From the NCBI RefSeq assembly GCF_028622115.1, contig NZ_CP097263.1, forward strand, positions 9,745,501-9,809,500: a DNA stretch of 64,000 nucleotides, in the 5' to 3' direction. The stretch comes from Kutzneria chonburiensis (GTDB lineage: Bacteria > Actinomycetota > Actinomycetes > Mycobacteriales > Pseudonocardiaceae). Position numbers and translations under genes: made by a program. Below the pieces are notes generated by a model. It was not told the origin of the DNA, ran no database searches, and saw nothing but the letters and a program-made list of their open reading frames with translations. Below, piece after piece: positions 45,082 to 53,215 of the stretch; the first letter of the stretch is position 1, and every line of letters starts with the position of its first letter.

Positions 45082-46407
45082 GTGACAGCGATGACGACCA
45101 CCGCCCGCACCCGCGGCCTGACGACGGCCCAATGGCTGCTGGCCCTGCTGGGCGTCAACGCGATGTGGGTGACCGACCTGCTGGTGATGGACGGCGGCCT
45201 GAACGACAACCTGCTGACGGTCCTGGGCCGGGCGACGGGCCTGTACGGGGCGCTGCTGCTGGTGTTCCAACTGGTCCTGATCGCCCGGCTGCCCTGGCTG
45301 GACCGCGGCCTCGGCATGGACGGGCTGACCCGCTGGCACCGCTGGACCGGCTTCTGGGTGCTGTGGCTGCTGCTGGCCCACGTCGTGTTCATCACGCTGG
45401 GCTACGCGGCGAGCGACGGCAGTCCGCTCCTGAGCGAGCTGGGCACGCTGGTGTTCGACACCGACGACGTGCTCAAGGCGACGGTGGCGATGATCCTGCT
45501 GGTGGTCGTCGCGGTGACCTCGGCCCGGGCGGCCCGGCGCAGGATGCGGTACGAGACCTGGCACTTCGTCCACCTCTACGCCTACCTTGCGGTGATTCTC
45601 GGGTTCCTGCACCAGGTCACGACCGGCCGGGACTTCGTCGGCTCGCCGATCGCGACGGCCTACTGGTGGACGATCTACGGGGCCGCGCTGGCCGCGGTGC
45701 TGCTGGCCCGGGTGCTGCTTCCGTTGTGGCGCAACGCCCGTCACCAGCTGCGGGTGTACCGGGTGGTGGCGGAGTCGCCGAGTGTCGTGTCGGTGTACAT
45801 CACCGGGCGGCGGCTGGCGGAGTTGCCGGCGCGGGCCGGGCAGTTCTTCCTGTGGCGGTTCCTGACCAAGGACCGGTGGTGGGAGGCCCACCCGTACTCG
45901 CTGTCGGCCATGCCGGACGGGCGTGGCCTGCGCATAACGGTCAAGGCGTTAGGTGACGGCAGCGCTTGGCTGCGCACACTTCGGCCCGGTACCAGGGTTT
46001 TCGCCGAGGGACCGTATGGCTCGTTCACGTCGAACAGGCGCGGCCGGCGCGGCACGCTGCTGATCGGCGGCGGTGTCGGCATCACGCCGATCCGCGCGCT
46101 GATGGAGGAACTGCGCGGGGACGTGACCGTGGTCTATCGCGCAAACCAGTGGGAGGACACGGTTCTCGCCACCGAGCTCCGGCACCTGGCCCAACGCACC
46201 GGGGCACGGCTGCACATGGTTGTCGGCCCGATCGACGACAAGCTGCTCAGCGCCGCCCACCTCGCCGAGCTCGTGCCGGACGTGCGGGCGCGGGACGTGT
46301 TCGTCTGCGGGCCGCCCGGCATGACCGATGCCGTTTTGACCACCTTGCGGGCGCTGGACGTGCCCGCCGACCAATGCCACGCCGAGCGCTTCGCGTTCGC
46401 CGCCTGA
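45082..46407 (+). CDS. Membrane ferric-reductase-like flavocytochrome with FAD/NAD(P) domain
   Basis: This 441-residue protein joins a six-helix ferric-reductase-like domain (to about 215; helices bear His pairs such as LTRWHRWTGFW, AHVVF, WHFVHLYAYLAV and GFLHQ, suited to heme) and a cytoplasmic ferredoxin-reductase domain. The FAD motif is WEAHPYSLSAMPDG, and NAD(P) motifs are GTLLIGGGVGITPIRALMEE and VFVCGPPGM. It should move electrons from NAD(P)H across the membrane. The FMN-binding gene follows 20 bases on, a logical electron acceptor. The start is GTG at 45082. Confidence 0.87.
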   Translation: MTAMTTTARTRGLTTAQWLLALLGVNAMWVTDLLVMDGGLNDNLLTVLGRATGLYGALLLVFQLVLIARLPWLDRGLGMDGLTRWHRWTGFWVLWLLLAHVVFITLGYAASDGSPLLSELGTLVFDTDDVLKATVAMILLVVVAVTSARAARRRMRYETWHFVHLYAYLAVILGFLHQVTTGRDFVGSPIATAYWWTIYGAALAAVLLARVLLPLWRNARHQLRVYRVVAESPSVVSVYITGRRLAELPARAGQFFLWRFLTKDRWWEAHPYSLSAMPDGRGLRITVKALGDGSAWLRTLRPGTRVFAEGPYGSFTSNRRGRRGTLLIGGGVGITPIRALMEELRGDVTVVYRANQWEDTVLATELRHLAQRTGARLHMVVGPIDDKLLSAAHLAELVPDVRARDVFVCGPPGMTDAVLTTLRALDVPADQCHAERFAFAA

Positions 46408-46427
46408 ACCGGAAAGGGATCCTCTCC

Positions 46428-46871
46428 ATGCGACGAGCCGCCATAGCGCTGGTGCTCACCGCCGCCGGCCTGGTTCCGCTGCTCCGCTACCACCCGAGCG
46501 TCGCTACGGTTTCCAGCGCCGCTAGCACCCCGACTGGCGCCGGCAACACGAACACCGCCAGCCCTCCTAGCAGCGCTAGTAGCCCTAGCAGTGCTAGCGG
46601 CACCCGGACCGTCACCGGCTCCGAGGTCGAGACCGAGTTCGGCCCGTACCGCGTGCAGGCCACATTCAACGGCAGCACCATCACCGACGTGCAGATCATC
46701 GAGACGCCGCAGGACCGCCGCAGCCAGCGCATCGCCGAGTCCGCCGCCCCCACGCTGCGCCAGGAAGCCCTCCAGACCCAGAGTGCCAAGATCGACACCG
46801 TCTCCGGCGCCACCGCCACCAGCGAGGCCTACGCCCAGTCCCTCCAGGCCGCCATCGACGCCAGCAGCTAG
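46428..46871 (+). CDS. Exported FMN-binding domain protein
   Basis: This 147-residue protein has an N-terminal membrane/signal segment (about 4-20), a Ser/Ala/Thr/Pro linker (about 28-60), and an FMN_bind domain. The flavinylation motif SGATATS (in IDTVSGATATSEAYAQSLQA) provides the Thr to which ApbE attaches FMN through phosphoester. It lies right after the ferric-reductase-like gene, forming a two-gene extracytosolic electron-transfer unit. No apbE gene is in the window. The linker codons are unusual: CTAG occurs five times in about 75 bases. The start is ATG at 46428 (GGAAAGGG upstream). Confidence 0.88.
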   Translation: MRRAAIALVLTAAGLVPLLRYHPSVATVSSAASTPTGAGNTNTASPPSSASSPSSASGTRTVTGSEVETEFGPYRVQATFNGSTITDVQIIETPQDRRSQRIAESAAPTLRQEALQTQSAKIDTVSGATATSEAYAQSLQAAIDASS

Positions 46872-46881
46872 CCCCCGCGTC

Positions 46882-48258
46882 TCACAACGGATCGAGCACG
46901 CGCCGCTCCGACGAGGCCAGTGGGGGCTCCAGCAGCGGCGGATCGACGGGGCCGAGCAAGGTCCCGAGCACGGCCCGCGGCGAGAAGACGCGGCTGGCCG
47001 GGGAAGTGAGCGTGTAGACGTCCAGCTGCAACGCGAACAGCTCCTGCCGGCCACGGGCGACGGCGGCCATCCGGTCGGCGTAGGCGTAGAGGAGCCGGGT
47101 CTTGAGGTCGGGCGTCTCGTCGGCCAACCGCTGCTCGCTGCGGGTGTCCTGACCGACGGCCAGTTGCCACGCATCGAGCCCGCCGGCGGTCACCGAAGCC
47201 TGGATGATCCGCGCGGTGCCGGCCGCATCGCCGTGCCGCCGAAGCCCGTTGCGGATGGACAAAGCGTTGCGTGCGGCCACGGACATGCCGTGCCCGTACA
47301 CTGGATTGAAGGCGCTGGCGGCGTCGCCGACCACGACAAAGCCCTCGGGCCACGGCTGAACGGTGTCATAGCGCCGCCGCCGGTTGTCGGCGGTCCGGTG
47401 CCCGGCGACGGGTCCCAGCGGCGTCGCGCCGGCCATCAGGTCGGCCAGTAGAGGATGACTCAGGTTCCGCGCGAAGGCCATGAACCCGTCCTCGTCGGTC
47501 GGCGGCTCACCGCCGGGCAGCCCGGCGCACGTGACGATCCACTTGCCGTCCTCGACGGGCATCAGCACACCGCCCCGCGAGTACCGGTCGAACCGCGGAT
47601 CGGGCGCGATGTTGACTACGGGGAACTCTGGATCGGCGCCGGGCGGCGCCTCGAAAGTCCGGCTGGCGTAAGCGATCCCGACCCCGAAGCGCTCCTCGGG
47701 CACGGCCGGCACCCCGAGCTCGGTCAGCCAGCCCGGCGTCGCCGACGACCGGCCGGTGGCGTCCACCACGAAGTCGGCGGCCAGCTCCGACGACCGACGC
47801 GATTCCCGGTCCCGCACCACCGCGCCGGTGATCCTGTCGGCCCCGCCGGTCAACCCGATCACGTCGGTGCCCTGGACGAACTCGAGCCGGCCGCCGGCCA
47901 AAGCCCGTTGCCGCACCAGGAAGTCCAGCAGCGGCCGCGAGGCCGAGACGAACGTCTGATTGCTGGCATAGGGCCGGTTCCACGTGCCGAGCGCGTGCGA
48001 GACGAGCCGCCGTGGCACGTCGATGCGCTGCCCGCCGGCCGCCACCAGGTCGTCGATGGTCCCCGGCAGCAGGTCGTCGATGGCGCGAGCACCGCTCGAC
48101 ATCAGGTTGTGCACGTGCCGGCTCTGCGGCACCCCACGTGGAACGGGACCGGAGGGCATCCGGTCCCGTTCCACGATCATGACGTTGTCGCAGTGCTCAG
48201 CCAGGGCGGCGGCCGCCAGCGTGCCGGCCAGACCGCCGCCCAGTACCAGTCCCCTCAT
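46882..48258 (-). CDS. FAD-dependent oxidoreductase (monooxygenase/halogenase type)
   Basis: This 458-residue flavoprotein opens MRGLVLGGGLAGTLAAAALA (FAD GxGxxG). The motif GFVVVGDAASAFNPVYGHGM is the GD site of the p-hydroxybenzoate hydroxylase fold, and VDATGRSS is the middle motif. No halogenase WxWxIP motif is present. Similar proteins act as epoxidase/hydroxylase-type enzymes in secondary metabolism or as geranylgeranyl-reductase-like enzymes; the substrate is unknown. The start is ATG at 48258. It is convergent with the FMN-binding gene and follows flotillin in the same direction after 18 bases. Confidence 0.8.
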   Translation of the reverse strand: MRGLVLGGGLAGTLAAAALAEHCDNVMIVERDRMPSGPVPRGVPQSRHVHNLMSSGARAIDDLLPGTIDDLVAAGGQRIDVPRRLVSHALGTWNRPYASNQTFVSASRPLLDFLVRQRALAGGRLEFVQGTDVIGLTGGADRITGAVVRDRESRRSSELAADFVVDATGRSSATPGWLTELGVPAVPEERFGVGIAYASRTFEAPPGADPEFPVVNIAPDPRFDRYSRGGVLMPVEDGKWIVTCAGLPGGEPPTDEDGFMAFARNLSHPLLADLMAGATPLGPVAGHRTADNRRRRYDTVQPWPEGFVVVGDAASAFNPVYGHGMSVAARNALSIRNGLRRHGDAAGTARIIQASVTAGGLDAWQLAVGQDTRSEQRLADETPDLKTRLLYAYADRMAAVARGRQELFALQLDVYTLTSPASRVFSPRAVLGTLLGPVDPPLLEPPLASSERRVLDPL

Positions 48259-48276
48259 GGGAACCGACGGTACCGG

Positions 48277-49758
48277 CTATTCCGGCTTCGGCAGGGCCAG
48301 TCCGAAGTCGTCGTCCACTGAACCGTTGGTGGCGGCCTTGTCGGCAACAGGCTTGGCCAGCTGCATGGAGTCCATCAGCTGACGGGCCATGCCGAAGCCC
48401 GCCCCGCCCAGCGACAGGGCCTTGGTGAACAGCTCGGTGACGCCCTCGGCGCCGTTGAGCACCACCATGTTGTCGACGTTGGAGAACGCGCTCGCGCCGG
48501 CGGCCACGATGGCCGGCCAGTTCTCGGCGAGTTCCTGCGCGACAACGGCTTCCTGGTTCTCGGCCAGCGCGGCGGCGCGGGCCTGGATGGCCTCGGCCTC
48601 GGCCAGACCCTTGGCCCGGGCGGCTTCGGCCTCGGCCAGACCCTGCGCACGGGCGGCGGCGGCCTCGGCCTCACCGGTGGCCCTGGTCGCGGCCGCCTCG
48701 GCGTCACCGCGGGCCTTGGTCGCCTCGGCCTCGGCCAACGCCGCCTGCTTCACGCGCGTGGCGTCGGCCGCGGCCCGCAGCTCGGTCTCCTTGGCCTGCG
48801 CCTGGGCCCGGGCGATCTGGGCGTCGCGGTCGGCGTCGGCCAGGGTCCGGGTCTCGTACGCCTTGGCGTCGGCCGGCTTGCGGACCTGCGACTGCAGCCG
48901 CTGCTCGGACAGGTCGGCCTCCAGCTGGGCGGCCTTCGTCTCCTGCACGACGACCTCCTGGCGGGCGGTCGCCTCGGCCAGCGGGCCGGCCTGCTTGGTG
49001 CGGGCCGACACCTGGTCGATCTCGGCCTGGAACGAGGACTGCTTGATCTGGCTGTCCCGCCACGCCGACGCCTTGTTGGCCGCGGCGATCTGCTCGGCCT
49101 CGGTGGCCTCCTGGTCCCGCTGCGCCTCGGCGATACGGGCCTGCGCGGCGACCGCGGCGGCGTGCGGCTTGCCCAGGTTGGCGATGTAGCCGGACGCGTC
49201 GTCGATCTCCTGGATCTGCAACGAGTCCACGACAAGGCCCAGCTTGCTCATCTCGTTGGCCGACGAGCTGCGCACCTCGGCGGTGAGCCGCTCGCGGTCG
49301 CGGATGAGCTCCTCGACGGTCAGCGCGCCGATGATCGAGCGCAGGTGGCCGGCGAAGACGCTGTGGATCCGGGTGTCCATGGCGTTCTGCTGGTCGAGGA
49401 AGCGCCGGGCGGCGTTGGCGATGGACACGAAGTCGTCGCCCACCTTGTAGATCACCGCGCCCTGCACCCGGACCGGGATGCCCTGCTTGGTCACGCAGGA
49501 CACCACGATCTCCGAGGACCGCGTGTCCAGCGACAGCCGGCGCGCGGTCTGGAAGCCCGGCAGCACCAGCGTGCCCTTGCCGGTGACGATCTTGAACCCG
49601 AGGCTGTCCTCGCCGACCTGGATGCGCTTGGCCCCCAGGCCGGAGATGATCATCGCCTCGTTGGGCTCCGCCACCCGCCAGAGCACCCGAAGGATGATGA
49701 ACAGCAGGATCAGGACGACAACGCCCGCCCCGACGATGGCCAACACGTTCGCGTTCAT
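48277..49758 (-). CDS. Flotillin-like SPFH membrane-microdomain protein
   Basis: This 493-residue protein has an N-terminal membrane segment (about 5-28), an SPFH/band-7 domain (about 30-200; RRLSLDTRSSEIVVSCVTKQ, VYGQ-like region GAVIYKVGDDFVSIANAA) and a long Ala/Glu heptad region (about 210-400), followed by a conserved tail. It scaffolds lipid microdomains. The start is ATG at 49758 (MNANVLAIVGAG). The gene before it encodes a short NfeD-like protein, the common bacterial flotillin partner. Confidence 0.9.
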   Translation of the reverse strand: MNANVLAIVGAGVVVLILLFIILRVLWRVAEPNEAMIISGLGAKRIQVGEDSLGFKIVTGKGTLVLPGFQTARRLSLDTRSSEIVVSCVTKQGIPVRVQGAVIYKVGDDFVSIANAARRFLDQQNAMDTRIHSVFAGHLRSIIGALTVEELIRDRERLTAEVRSSSANEMSKLGLVVDSLQIQEIDDASGYIANLGKPHAAAVAAQARIAEAQRDQEATEAEQIAAANKASAWRDSQIKQSSFQAEIDQVSARTKQAGPLAEATARQEVVVQETKAAQLEADLSEQRLQSQVRKPADAKAYETRTLADADRDAQIARAQAQAKETELRAAADATRVKQAALAEAEATKARGDAEAAATRATGEAEAAAARAQGLAEAEAARAKGLAEAEAIQARAAALAENQEAVVAQELAENWPAIVAAGASAFSNVDNMVVLNGAEGVTELFTKALSLGGAGFGMARQLMDSMQLAKPVADKAATNGSVDDDFGLALPKPE

Positions 49759-49903
49759 CTCTCTGTGACGCCCCCTCTGCGCATGGGGCGTGCCGGTGCG
49801 CCCCACGCCCTCTGTCGTGGATGCCGACCAGACTTCCCGGCGCACCTTGGAGTGATGACGCTATTCCTCGGTTCCCCTCCCGTACATGTCACTTGACACA
49901 CAT

Positions 49904-50185
49904 TTAGGGGCAGAAACGGAAACAGAGCTTCTTGTTGCACCCCAAGGGCAACAACGGCCTGGGCCCCTTCACCCGATCAGGGAGAAGGGGCCGCCACCGT
50001 TCCACGTAGACAGTGCGCGGCGGCTCGAAGTCGACGACCAACACCTGCACGCCGGGCTCGATCGTGTCGTCCGGTTCGATCGGGTGCGCGTAGAAGGCCT
50101 CGGCCCCGCCGCGGACGGCGATCATCACCTCACCGACCAGCCCCGGGCCGATCCGCCCCGTGACGCGTCCCCGAGTCCCGATCAT
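49904..50185 (-). CDS. Short NfeD-like (OB-fold) protein upstream of flotillin
   Basis: This 93-residue protein opens MIGTRGRVTGRIGPGLVGEV and has the strand pattern MIAVRGGAEAFYAHP and VQVLVVDFEPPRTVYVE of the soluble OB-fold of NfeD, with no membrane segments. The last 28 or so residues (from RWRPLLPDR on) look non-homologous and coincide with a hairpin (49962-49992), so the native end may have been extended by insertion of that element. It precedes flotillin by 145 bases on the same strand, matching known NfeD-flotillin pairing. Confidence 0.65.
   Translation of the reverse strand: MIGTRGRVTGRIGPGLVGEVMIAVRGGAEAFYAHPIEPDDTIEPGVQVLVVDFEPPRTVYVERWRPLLPDRVKGPRPLLPLGCNKKLCFRFCP
49962..49992. 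repeat. Hairpin inside the 3' end of the NfeD-like gene
   Basis: GGCCCCTTCACCC (49962-49974) pairs with GGGAGAAGGGGCC (49980-49992) with one mismatch and a 5-base loop. It lies within the coding tail. It could act as a terminator or be an inserted repeat. Confidence 0.55.
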
Positions 50186-50199
50186 CAGCCGAGTCTAGG

Positions 50200-52242
50200 T
50201 CACGGGAACACGTGCACGGTGATCTTCGTCCCGGTCTTGACCCGGGTGCCGGGCGCCGGATCCTGGTCGAAGACCTTGCCGTTCTTGCCGCCGAAGAAGC
50301 CCTGCACGTCGATGTCCAGGTTGAGCCCCTTGAGCGTGTCGCGGGCGTCGTCGGCGTTCATGCCCCGCAGGTCCGGCACCACAACGGCGTTGGACACGAT
50401 CACGGTCACCTGGGTGTTGCCGCCGGTCACGGTCTGCCCGGCGGCCGGGTCGGTGCGGATGACCTTGCCGGTGTCGACCGACTCGCTGAACTCGGCCGGC
50501 CCGTCCACCGGGTCGAAACCGGCCTGCTGGAGCTTCTGGAACGCCTGGTCGTGCGGCAGGCCGAGGACCGAGGGCACCGGCTTCGGGGCCGGCCCCTTGC
50601 TCAGCACGACCACGACCCCGCTGCCCACGTTGACCTGGGAGCCGGCGGCCGGCAGCAGCTTGACCACCTTGCCGGCCGGGATGTTGTCGCTGAACTCGTC
50701 CTTGCTCGCGTCGCGCAGCGACTGGAGCTCCTGGTCGGTCAGCAGCTTGTTGGCCACGGCCTGGTCGGCGCCGGCCGGCACGGCCGGCACCACCGGCTTG
50801 CCCTGCGAGATGCTCAGCTCGACCGACGTGCCCCGGCGCACCTGCTGCTGCTCGCCCGGGTCGACGTTGGCCACGAGGCCCTTGGCCACGTCGTTGCTGT
50901 GCACGTTCTTCTCGGTGTACTTCAGGCCGGCGTCGCTCAGCTTCTGCTCGGCGACCGACGTCTGGAGGCCCTTCACCGTCGGCACCTGTGCCCACTGGCC
51001 CGAACCCAGCCACCACGCCGTGGTGGCGACGGCGGCCGCGAGCACGACGATCACGGCCATCCAGATGTAGAAGGCCCGGCGGCTCTTGGTGCGCTGCTGC
51101 TGGTAGCGGTCGACCGGCGACTGGGCCCGGATCGGGGCGTGCCTCGCGGTGACGGCGTTGGCCTCCATGTCGGCCCGCGACATCGCGCGGGTGCCCATGG
51201 GGCCACCCATCGGCGGGTTCAACGGGGGCGCCATCGGCGCGGGCATCGTCGGCGCAAGGAGAGGCGCCGGCGTGGCCGCCGTGATGGGGCTGAACTTCTC
51301 CGTCGGCGGACCGTCGTCACGGACGCGGATCGTGGCGTCGGGCTGCGGGCTCGACTTCACCATCGGCACCGGCACCGTCTGAAGGCCCAGCGACAGGGCA
51401 GTCATCTGCACCTCGGCCAGCAGGGCGTCGGCATCCAGCGGTCGCAGCGCCGGGTCCCTACGGGTCGCGCGCAGCACCAGGTCGTCCAGGGCCGGCGGGA
51501 TGCTGCCGGTGGCCGCCTCGCTCGGCGGCGGCACGTCGTCGTTCACGTGCCGGTACGCCACCGAGATCGGGTTGTCGCCGGCGTACGGCGGCACGCCCGT
51601 GAGCATCTCGTACAGCAGGATGCCGGCCGAGTAGACGTCGCTGCGCGGATCGGAGGCCCCGGTGGCCACCTGCTCCGGCGACAGGTACGCCACTGTGCCG
51701 AGGATCATGTCGTCGCTGGTCGTGTTGGCGCTGGCCATGGCCCGGACCAGGCCGAAGTCGGCGACCTTGACCGCGCCGCCGCGGCCGATCAGCACGTTCT
51801 CCGGCTTGACGTCCCGGTGCACGAGGCCGGCCCGGTGCGCCGCGCCCAGCGCCGACAGCACCTGCTCCAGCACGCTCAGGGCCAGCGCGGGCTCCAGTGC
51901 CCCGCGCTCTCTGAGCAGGTCACGCAGGGTTCCGCCGTCGACCAGCTCCATCACCAGGAAGACGTTGTCGCCGGTCGGCGACCGGTCGACGCCCTGGTCG
52001 TAGACGCCGACGACGCCCGGGTGGTGCAGCTGCGCAGCAGTGCGGGCCTCACGGACGAACCGGTCGATGAACGACTGGTCGTCGGAGAACCTCGGATCCA
52101 TCACCTTGATGGCCACCGGCCGTTCCAGTCGGGTGTCGACACCCCGGTAGACCGTGGACATCCCGCCGCGCGCCAGCAGGGTGTTGACCCGGTACCGCTG
52201 CTCAAGCAGCCCCCCGATCAGGTTCGCGCTCTGGGTTCCCAC
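50200..52242 (-). CDS. pknL: PASTA-domain Ser/Thr protein kinase (PknL position)
   Basis: This 680-residue membrane kinase has a complete kinase domain (about 10-270): glycine loop LARGGMSTVYRG, VAIKVMD, HRDVKPENVL, VADFGLVRA and the APE-like LSPEQ. A juxtamembrane linker rich in Pro/Met (about 300-400) leads to one membrane segment (FYIWMAVIVVLAAAVATTAW), then four extracytoplasmic PASTA-like repeats (for example VPTVKGLQTSVAEQKLSDAG; VPSVLGLPHDQAFQKLQQAG). M. tuberculosis PknL at this locus lacks PASTA domains, so this is a longer version. I took GTG at 52242. It is divergent from its likely substrate, the HTH protein. Confidence 0.88.
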   Translation of the reverse strand: MGTQSANLIGGLLEQRYRVNTLLARGGMSTVYRGVDTRLERPVAIKVMDPRFSDDQSFIDRFVREARTAAQLHHPGVVGVYDQGVDRSPTGDNVFLVMELVDGGTLRDLLRERGALEPALALSVLEQVLSALGAAHRAGLVHRDVKPENVLIGRGGAVKVADFGLVRAMASANTTSDDMILGTVAYLSPEQVATGASDPRSDVYSAGILLYEMLTGVPPYAGDNPISVAYRHVNDDVPPPSEAATGSIPPALDDLVLRATRRDPALRPLDADALLAEVQMTALSLGLQTVPVPMVKSSPQPDATIRVRDDGPPTEKFSPITAATPAPLLAPTMPAPMAPPLNPPMGGPMGTRAMSRADMEANAVTARHAPIRAQSPVDRYQQQRTKSRRAFYIWMAVIVVLAAAVATTAWWLGSGQWAQVPTVKGLQTSVAEQKLSDAGLKYTEKNVHSNDVAKGLVANVDPGEQQQVRRGTSVELSISQGKPVVPAVPAGADQAVANKLLTDQELQSLRDASKDEFSDNIPAGKVVKLLPAAGSQVNVGSGVVVVLSKGPAPKPVPSVLGLPHDQAFQKLQQAGFDPVDGPAEFSESVDTGKVIRTDPAAGQTVTGGNTQVTVIVSNAVVVPDLRGMNADDARDTLKGLNLDIDVQGFFGGKNGKVFDQDPAPGTRVKTGTKITVHVFP

Positions 52243-52334
52243 GGCACACGATGGTAGGCGAGTCCCCCGACGGTAGCTGTGAAGGAGGCGAATCGGACTC
52301 GGCAACCGGGCCCGGCCTGTGGCATCGTGACCGC

Positions 52335-52703
52335 GTGAGTGCCATTCCTGTCGCTGCCGATGTGCTCAGCGCTGACCTGGAAGTCCTGCCCCTGCCCGAC
52401 GTCGCCGAGCGGCTCGGCGTGCCGATCACGCGCGTGCACCAGATGCTGCGGGACGGCCAGCTGCTGGCCTGCCGGCGCAACGGCATCCTGATCATCCCGG
52501 CCCTGTTCCTTTCCGACGAGGGCGAGGTGGTGAAGGGCCTGTCCGGCACCATCACCGTGCTCAAGGACTCGGGCTATTCCGAGGACGAGATCCTGACCTG
52601 GCTGTTCACCGCCGACGACTCCCTGCCCGGCACGCCCGTCGAGGCGCTGCGCGGCGACCGGGGCCGCGAGGTGAAGCGAAGGGCCCAGGCTTCGGCGTTC
52701 TGA
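52335..52703 (+). CDS. Winged-helix DNA-binding protein (Rv2175c-like)
   Basis: This 122-residue protein has a helix-turn-helix segment in LPLPDVAERLGVPITRVHQM, then LRDGQLLACRRNGILIIP as the wing, and a C-terminal helical region (ITVLKDSGYSEDEILTWLFT). It matches M. tuberculosis Rv2175c, a DNA-binding protein phosphorylated by PknL. It is divergent from the kinase gene with 92 bases between starts. The start is GTG at 52335 (VSAIPVAADV). Target genes are unknown. Confidence 0.85.
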   Translation: MSAIPVAADVLSADLEVLPLPDVAERLGVPITRVHQMLRDGQLLACRRNGILIIPALFLSDEGEVVKGLSGTITVLKDSGYSEDEILTWLFTADDSLPGTPVEALRGDRGREVKRRAQASAF

Positions 52704-52714
52704 CGCCGCCTTTC

Positions 52715-52832
52715 GTCAGGAAGGGCCCCTTACTGACGTTGAACGCCAGTATCGGTCCCTTGATCTTGCCGGCGATGTCAGGAAGGGGTCCTTCCTGACG
52801 TTCAACGCGAGGATCGGTCCCTTGATCTTGCC
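52715..52832. repeat. Two direct copies of a 56-base element
   Basis: Copies at 52715-52770 and 52777-52832 are nearly identical, both starting GTCAGGAAGG and ending CCCTTGATCTTGCC. The second contains the perfect stem GTCAGGAAGG/CCTTCCTGAC. The CCTTGATCTTG tail also occurs in the 60.4-kb element, linking it to the same repeat family. It lies just after the HTH gene stop. Confidence 0.85.
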
Positions 52833-52936
52833 TGACCCCCTTCGGGTGACCGGGGTCGCTCGAAGGGGTGGGCGGGCTTGAAGCGGGGCGGGGGGCGGCG
52901 GTGGGGTGGCACATCCCCACTGAGAGGACCCACCCC

Positions 52937-53215
52937 ATGTCACGGATGGCCCGTACGGCCGGCATCGCGGTCGCTCTGCTCGCCGGGACGGCGGCGCCGC
53001 TGCTGACCGCGGCCCCGGCCCAGGCGGCGGCCCAGGACTGCATCCAGTACCTGGCCAACCACTACGAGAAGCCGACCCAGCAGGCCCTCACCGGCTGCGC
53101 CTTCGGCGCGGTGCTGGCCAAGGCGACGTGCGTGAACTACATGACCACGAACGGCGTCACCCCCGCTGACGCGAAGGAAGCGTGCAGGCTGGCCGGCGAG
53201 CACGACCAGAACTAG
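52937..53215 (+). CDS. Small secreted four-Cys protein
   Basis: This 92-residue protein has a signal peptide of about 31 residues (ending AAPAQAAAQ) and a mature part of about 60 residues with four Cys ([38 protein letters not shown]), likely two disulfides. There is no family match I recall; the size resembles secreted antimicrobial or inhibitor-like peptides but nothing proves that. The start is ATG at 52937 with GAGAGGA upstream. It overlaps the convergent phytoene-synthase gene by 4 bases. Confidence 0.7.
   Translation: MSRMARTAGIAVALLAGTAAPLLTAAPAQAAAQDCIQYLANHYEKPTQQALTGCAFGAVLAKATCVNYMTTNGVTPADAKEACRLAGEHDQN

Noticed and set aside
46882-48258. Flavin-dependent halogenase
   Set aside because: The FAD fold fits but no WxWxIP motif or active-site Lys region of halogenases is visible, and no biosynthetic cluster surrounds it.
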